A stretch of DNA of 25,957 bases from a virus. The DNA is taken from IMG/VR virus record IMGVR_UViG_3300031800_000013, positions 1 to 25,957 of that record; one strand, given 5' to 3'. Numbering within the stretch: position 1 is the stretch's first letter; every line of letters begins with the position of its first letter. Both the position numbers and the translations under genes were made by a program. Below are positions 23,919 to 25,957 of this stretch, in pieces. The notes beneath the pieces were generated by a model. That model ran no database searches. It was not told the DNA's origin and saw only the letters and a list, made by a program, of their open reading frames with translations.

Positions 23919-24322
23919 TGCATCACCCCCAGATTCCGGTACGCGCCGCGCTCATACCCCACCCAGCCACGAGAGCGGAGGAAGCGGCGCAGTGCTCGTG
24001 CCGGTACGCGCACATCGAATCCGTCTTCTCCGGTCACGACGAAGAGCCGCGTGGCCCCGAGCAGTTCCCCGATGACCTCGATGGCTGTCATGTGCCGCTC
24101 AGTGCCCAGGTGACCACGCACCTCGGGTGCAGCACACGCATGAAGCGCGAGGCTGTCATCGGTGGGGCCCGGCAGGAACCAGACCAGAACGCCCTGGCCG
24201 TACCTGACCCAGGTCGCCGTTTCGGCCTCGAGTTCCCCAACCGGACGCGGGTATCCCCAGGCGAGCACGTCACTGCGTGCGCCTGCCCAGTCGGTTTCCT
24301 CGCGGAAGAAGTCTATGCCCAT
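23915..24322 (-). CDS. GNAT-like small phage protein
   Basis: The 135-residue product has a GNAT-like order of elements: a strand VLVWFLPG, a strand with SLALHACAAPEVRGHLGT, a helix AIEVIGELLGATRL, a strand LFVVTGE, and a helix ARALRRFLRSRGWVGYER near the C-terminus. The APEVRGHLGT part sits where the acetyl-CoA pyrophosphate loop (R/Q-x-x-G-x-G/A) would be, but it is only a partial match. It overlaps the terminase stop as TGATG and its own stop overlaps the next ATG as ATGA. Small GNAT-fold proteins near head genes are known in podophages, where some are internal or head proteins; acetyltransferase activity is uncertain. Confidence 0.65.
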   Translation of the reverse strand: MGIDFFREETDWAGARSDVLAWGYPRPVGELEAETATWVRYGQGVLVWFLPGPTDDSLALHACAAPEVRGHLGTERHMTAIEVIGELLGATRLFVVTGEDGFDVRVPARALRRFLRSRGWVGYERGAYRNLGVMQ

Positions 24323-25791
24323 CAGAGAATCGCCTGCGTCTGCGTCGGGCCGTTGCGGTGACGGTTGGCGGGCATCAATGCCTCGCGACCCTCGCCGCTC
24401 CCCATCAGCGCATACTCGGCGGCTTCGACCGGGTGGCTGTAGATGTTCTTGTCCGGCAGGTCGGTGTAACGCTCGCTGTTGGCAATCTTCAGCCGCCGGT
24501 AGCAGAACCCGCCCATCAAACCCTTGCGGACCATCTTGGCCTTGGGCGAAACCTGGAGTGCAGGCTTGCCATCCATGCAGATGCGCCTTGCGGGGTTCGC
24601 GATGGCCGCACGCCGCAGGTCAGGGGAGTTGGTCGAGCACGGCTGCGCCGGGATGCCCGAGGCCCGCAGGATGCGAATGGGTGTGTCCTCGGTCGCCTGG
24701 CTCTGGGCACTGCCTGCCGGGTCACACCAGACCTCGACGGGCATTCCCGAGTAGTTCGCGTCGAGCCACAGCTTGAGTTCCGGCCCGAAGATGGCTGCGC
24801 TCATGTCGGTGGCACAGAGTTCGTCAAGCACAACGCGCCGTCCCATGTCCTCGATGTGCTGGGTGACTACCGCTGCCGGCGTGCGCCCGAAGTCGATGCC
24901 GATGATGAGCGGATAACGCTTGTCCACCTCGATGGGCTCAGGAGTGCAGTGAACGCTGTCCACGTACTCGGGATGCACGGGCTTGCCGTCCACCGTGAAG
25001 CCGAAGGAGTTGGCTAGCATCACGTCAATCCAATCCTCGGCCTTCCCTTCCAGCCCCTGCGTGTAGTAATCCTGGGGCAGGTTCACGAGGTTCTCGGCAT
25101 CGGGGTTGGGAATCCACTCGCCTTCCTTCTCGCCAGGGAAGACGCCACCCGGCTGCCGGAAGAACCGCCACCCCTTCGGCCGCACCTCTTCGGCCAGATG
25201 GAAATACCAGTGGTCTTCATCGGGGGCATTCGTGTCCCCGAGCATCCCGTGCCAGGTCGGTGTGACACCGCCCGAGGCCAGCGACGGGTAGCGACCGTGC
25301 CGCAGGTCGGCCATGTCCACCACGCTCTTGACCAACTCTTTCATTTCGTTGAACCACACCCCGGTGCATTGCTGGCCGCGGAGGCGGCGAACTGAATCCT
25401 CTCTGTCGAGCGCGAGGAAGACCACCTCGGAGCGCACGCGGGTGCCGTCCTCAAGGTTGAAGTCAGCGCGGTAGGTCGGCGGCTCCAGGCCCCCGTACCG
25501 CATCTTCCCCAGGCCACCCGAGCCCTCACCGAACACGGCCAAAAAATCCTTGACCGTCGTGGACATGAGGTCCGGGTACGTGTTGCGGACTGCGAGGAAC
25601 CGGGTCGGCCGCTCGCCCTGGGCGTTGGGCTCCTGCTCCACCATGTGCTGCAGGAGGCGCTGCACGGCCGCAAAGGTCTTGCCTGAGCCGAGCGGACCCA
25701 TGATGGCCGAGACGCGCTCACGGCAGCGCATGAAGTCATTCAGCACCGGGTACTGCGGCACGCCCATCCTGATTTCAGTTGCCGCTACCAC
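24322..25791 (-). CDS. terL: Terminase large subunit
   Basis: The 489-residue protein is the DNA-packaging motor. The ATPase domain has a Walker A GPLGSGKT at residues 32 to 39, an adenine-binding region TFAAVQRLLQHM, and a Walker B-like strand TGVWFNE at about 143 to 149 with catalytic Glu149 and Asn in place of the usual Asp before it, a form common in podophage terminases. The C-terminal RNase H-like nuclease begins with LIIGIDFGRTPAAVV (Asp300) and has RRVVLDELCATDMSA and WCDPAGSAQSQATED. The GTG at 25791 was chosen because it is preceded by a G8 tract in ribosome-binding position and because upstream in-frame residues are low-complexity. It overlaps the small-subunit gene by 17 bases. 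It cuts concatemers and pumps DNA through the portal (family knowledge). Confidence 0.93.
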   Translation of the reverse strand: MVAATEIRMGVPQYPVLNDFMRCRERVSAIMGPLGSGKTFAAVQRLLQHMVEQEPNAQGERPTRFLAVRNTYPDLMSTTVKDFLAVFGEGSGGLGKMRYGGLEPPTYRADFNLEDGTRVRSEVVFLALDREDSVRRLRGQQCTGVWFNEMKELVKSVVDMADLRHGRYPSLASGGVTPTWHGMLGDTNAPDEDHWYFHLAEEVRPKGWRFFRQPGGVFPGEKEGEWIPNPDAENLVNLPQDYYTQGLEGKAEDWIDVMLANSFGFTVDGKPVHPEYVDSVHCTPEPIEVDKRYPLIIGIDFGRTPAAVVTQHIEDMGRRVVLDELCATDMSAAIFGPELKLWLDANYSGMPVEVWCDPAGSAQSQATEDTPIRILRASGIPAQPCSTNSPDLRRAAIANPARRICMDGKPALQVSPKAKMVRKGLMGGFCYRRLKIANSERYTDLPDKNIYSHPVEAAEYALMGSGEGREALMPANRHRNGPTQTQAIL

Positions 25792-25957
25792 TCGCCCCCC
25801 CCGTGTAATCCTTGATGACAACAACGGGGCCGCCCTCGTCGCCCGTAATATGTGTCTGACTGGGGATGAGCTTTCCCACCAGGGTCGCGAACGTCTTCGG
25901 GTCGCTGTCCCGCAGGCCCGTGAAGAACTCTTCGCCGCCATCCTCGGCCGTAGCCTC
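25775..25957 (-). CDS. Probable terminase small subunit, C-terminal part (cut by the window edge)
   Basis: The minus strand is open from the window edge to a TGA at 25775 to 25777, giving the last 60 residues of a protein. They include EEFFTGLRDSDPKTFATLV and GKLIPSQTHITG, then VVVIKDYTGG. The pattern of a helix with a D-P-x-x-F and L-(V/I)-x-K-x-(I/L)-P-x-Q is common at the C-terminus of small terminase or terminase-associated DNA-binding proteins. Position directly before the large subunit, with a 17-base overlap, supports this. The DNA-binding N-terminus is outside the window, so the assignment is probable rather than certain. Confidence 0.65.
   Translation of the reverse strand, partial: EATAEDGGEEFFTGLRDSDPKTFATLVGKLIPSQTHITGDEGGPVVVIKDYTGGASGSGN
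25795..25802 (-). promoter_or_regulatory. G8 tract in ribosome-binding position before the terminase large subunit
   Basis: Eight consecutive G residues on the minus strand end three bases before the GTG at 25791, inside the end of the small-subunit gene. They can pair with the CCUCC of 16S rRNA using one G-U pair. A homopolymer of this length is also prone to slippage or sequencing error, and both reading frames near it depend on its length. Confidence 0.5.

Noticed and set aside
1-25957. tRNA genes, CRISPR arrays, insertion sequences and attachment sites
   Set aside because: No cloverleaf-like sequence, regular spacer-repeat array, transposase gene or flanking inverted repeat was recognised on either strand. 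The three-unit repeat before the capsid gene is too degenerate and too short in period to be CRISPR.

Overview
The window is a continuous piece of a tailed double-stranded DNA bacteriophage with a short-tailed (podovirus-like, T7-type) virion module. Every convincing gene lies on the minus strand, so the biological order runs from base 25957 down to base 1. The DNA is GC-rich in most genes and visibly less so in parts of the tailspike genes. No host gene, tRNA, integrase, polymerase or lysis gene is visible, so the host and lifestyle cannot be read from this window. A GC-rich bacterial host is an inference from base composition only.

Right part (25957 to 21149), packaging and portal: the C-terminal end of a probable small terminase subunit, the large terminase, a small GNAT-like protein, two small proteins that share a C-terminal motif, and the portal (head-tail connector). 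Middle part (21162 to 17596), head: a Bbp19-like small protein, a tiny Cys/His protein, the scaffold, a 197-bp spacer filled with degenerate hairpin repeats, the major capsid protein, a probable head accessory protein, and the gp11-like tail tubular protein A. Left-middle part (17594 to 5349), tail and ejection: gp12-like tail tubular protein B, then internal virion proteins in the gp14, gp15 and gp16 positions. The last of these is a giant polypeptide of about 2600 residues with large-polyvalent-protein modules and an HEXXH metallopeptidase motif. Left part (5352 to 1): two consecutive tailspikes with a shared N-terminal anchor, right-handed beta-helix domains and repeated C-terminal modules, then the start of one more gene cut by the window edge.

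The genes form one tightly packed late operon. Most junctions are ATGA, TGATG or TAATG overlaps or gaps of a few bases, which suggests translational coupling. Terminase and portal package DNA into a shell built by scaffold and capsid protein. gp11/gp12-like proteins close the portal and form the tail tube and nozzle. The gp14 to gp16-position proteins would be ejected into the host, and the tailspikes bind and probably digest surface polysaccharide.

The most unusual points are the giant metallopeptidase-bearing ejection protein, the three-copy hairpin repeat between scaffold and capsid genes, the modular tailspike pair with internal repeats, and the C-terminal motif shared by two adjacent small proteins of unknown function.
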